Made by a program: the position numbers and the translations under genes. The notes beneath the pieces were generated by a model. The model saw only the letters and a list, made by a program, of their open reading frames with translations. It did no database searches and was not told the origin of the DNA. This document shows positions 63,232-64,000 of a DNA stretch of 64,000 nucleotides, one piece after another. Within the stretch, counting starts at the first letter, position 1, and the number at the start of each line of letters is the position of its first letter. Source of the stretch: Ruegeria sp. THAF33 (GTDB taxonomy: Bacteria; Pseudomonadota; Alphaproteobacteria; Rhodobacterales; Rhodobacteraceae). The stretch lies in the NCBI RefSeq assembly GCF_009363615.1, contig NZ_CP045384.1:1300501-1364500 (forward strand), read 5' to 3'.

Positions 63232-64000
63232 ACAATCCAATGACGGGTTGCTTTGGATTAAGAATTTCTTCTTCTGCTATGTATTCATTGAACTTTTTGG
63301 GTGGCAACGCCGAGCGGACGGCAAGAACGAAAATGCTCGACGAAAACAGGATGCAAAGCAGAAGGTCCCACCCAAACGGGATCTGCTTCAACGAACCGGC
63401 TCCGAATTGCCCAAGGAATGAGATCAGCCCAAGGCCTGAGAAATAAGGCACAAGCCACAGGGCCTCGGTAACGTCCATTTCGTCCAAACGTCCTCGGAAC
63501 CGGATCAGCAACAGAGCTTTCCCGACAATCAGCGCGATGCCAAGCCGCCAGACCGTGTCCCATCCGCTCCAATAGACGATCAGCGTGGCGATGGCGAAGG
63601 CCGTCAGCGCGACAAGTCGCACGGCCGGTATTCGGATCGATCTGGGATGATCTGGCATCAGGTTTCGCAGGCAAACCACGGCTATGGGCCCGACGGCAAA
63701 TGACAAGACGATGGCCGCACCGTTCAGGGCAATGACGGTGGTAAAGGGTACTGTCAGCAGGAAAACCGTTCCGATCAGAAAGTTCAGCCCCAGCGCCCAC
63801 AGCGGAACCCCGAATGACGACAAAACCTGCAACTGTTTGGGCAGGAAACCGTTTTTTGAAAGGGCGAGGGCGATACGGGCGTTCGATCCGGTTGCGACCA
63901 GCCCGTTTCCAAAGGGGCCTATCACGGATCCGACATTCAGCAGGCTCAGAAACCAGACCAGCCCGACAGACATGATGATGGCGTCCAGTGGTCCTTCGCC
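63230..64000 (-). CDS. APC-family amino acid permease, C-terminal part
   Basis: Partial gene continuing beyond the window; the frame is open to the edge (GEGPLDAII before the first ATG). About 256 residues with seven to eight predicted helices are seen, including NFLIGTVFLLTVPFTTVIALNG and a terminal pair of helices. The conserved GxxxGxxxGSNARIALALSKNGFLPKQL segment (helix 8 region of APC permeases) is recognisable. It should be a sodium- or proton-coupled amino acid or amine importer; substrate unknown. Confidence 0.85.
   Translation of the reverse strand, partial: GEGPLDAIIMSVGLVWFLSLLNVGSVIGPFGNGLVATGSNARIALALSKNGFLPKQLQVLSSFGVPLWALGLNFLIGTVFLLTVPFTTVIALNGAAIVLSFAVGPIAVVCLRNLMPDHPRSIRIPAVRLVALTAFAIATLIVYWSGWDTVWRLGIALIVGKALLLIRFRGRLDEMDVTEALWLVPYFSGLGLISFLGQFGAGSLKQIPFGWDLLLCILFSSSIFVLAVRSALPPKKFNEYIAEEEILNPKQPVIGL

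Noticed and set aside
1..64000. CRISPR arrays, tRNA or rRNA genes, prophage or intact insertion sequences
   Set aside because: No regular direct-repeat arrays, cloverleaf-like segments, rRNA-like blocks or transposase genes were seen on reading both strands; a tRNA scan would be decisive for small RNAs.

Overview
The window looks like a chromosomal stretch from a marine alphaproteobacterium of the Rhodobacteraceae (Roseobacter group, Ruegeria-like). I base this on gene content: PPK2, DUF6477/DUF6456 proteins, a non-pyrrolysine MttB homologue, IalB, DctPQM with DctBD, a cobA-DUF2849-cysI-cysH-DUF934 operon, and polyamine-type ABC transporters beside M24-family hydrolases. The moderately high GC and the densely packed genes with ATGA/TGATG overlaps agree. 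I see no rRNA, tRNA, CRISPR array, prophage or intact insertion sequence.

Layout. 1-8.4 kb is a nitrogen-compound catabolic block: the end of an M24 (DoeA-like) hydrolase, an Asp/Glu racemase-family protein (EutA-like), a four-gene polyamine-type ABC transporter, a clear creatinase, and a convergent arginase-family ureohydrolase. 8.8-10.2 kb holds a truncated haemoglobin overlapping a class III adenylate cyclase. 10.2-17.9 kb has mostly minus-strand genes: TetR, PPK2, alpha/beta hydrolase, MetA, an unknown P-loop ATPase, two EamA transporters and a FadL-type porin. 18-30.3 kb mixes housekeeping genes (guaA, lipA, hpt, COQ10/RatA-type START protein, pyrC) with MttB, DUF6477/DUF6456, a peroxiredoxin, an M20 amidohydrolase and MmgE/PrpD.

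30.5-35.4 kb carries molybdoenzyme maturation genes (MoxR/CoxD, CoxE, XdhC, molybdopterin-binding protein) with no molybdoenzyme beside them. 35.4-38.5 kb is an RpiR regulator divergent from a BKACE enzyme and a class III aminotransferase. 39-45.3 kb contains infC (apparently with an ATA start), ferredoxin-NADP reductase and the assimilatory sulfate reduction operon, divergent from an Lrp/AsnC regulator across a perfect 12-bp palindrome. 45.4-53.2 kb has a cytochrome P450, the DctB/DctD two-component system and the DctPQM TRAP transporter, with tandem dyads upstream of dctP. 53.2-53.6 kb is a mini-ykkC (guanidine-II) riboswitch in front of an SMR guanidinium exporter. 54-64 kb carries tpiA, a HesB/IscA-type protein, SufT, NfeD/SPFH, a nucleoside hydrolase, tgt, lon and a partial APC permease.

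Most interesting points: (i) a probable creatine uptake and hydrolysis locus, with a riboswitch-controlled guanidinium exporter elsewhere in the same window; (ii) a two-gene split globin/adenylate cyclase pair; (iii) a DctD that lacks the Walker A lysine and the GAFTGA loop, next to tandem dyads but no recognisable sigma-54 promoter; (iv) the ATA start of infC; (v) the RpiR/BKACE/aminotransferase cluster. Functions are inferred from remembered family motifs; no database search was run.
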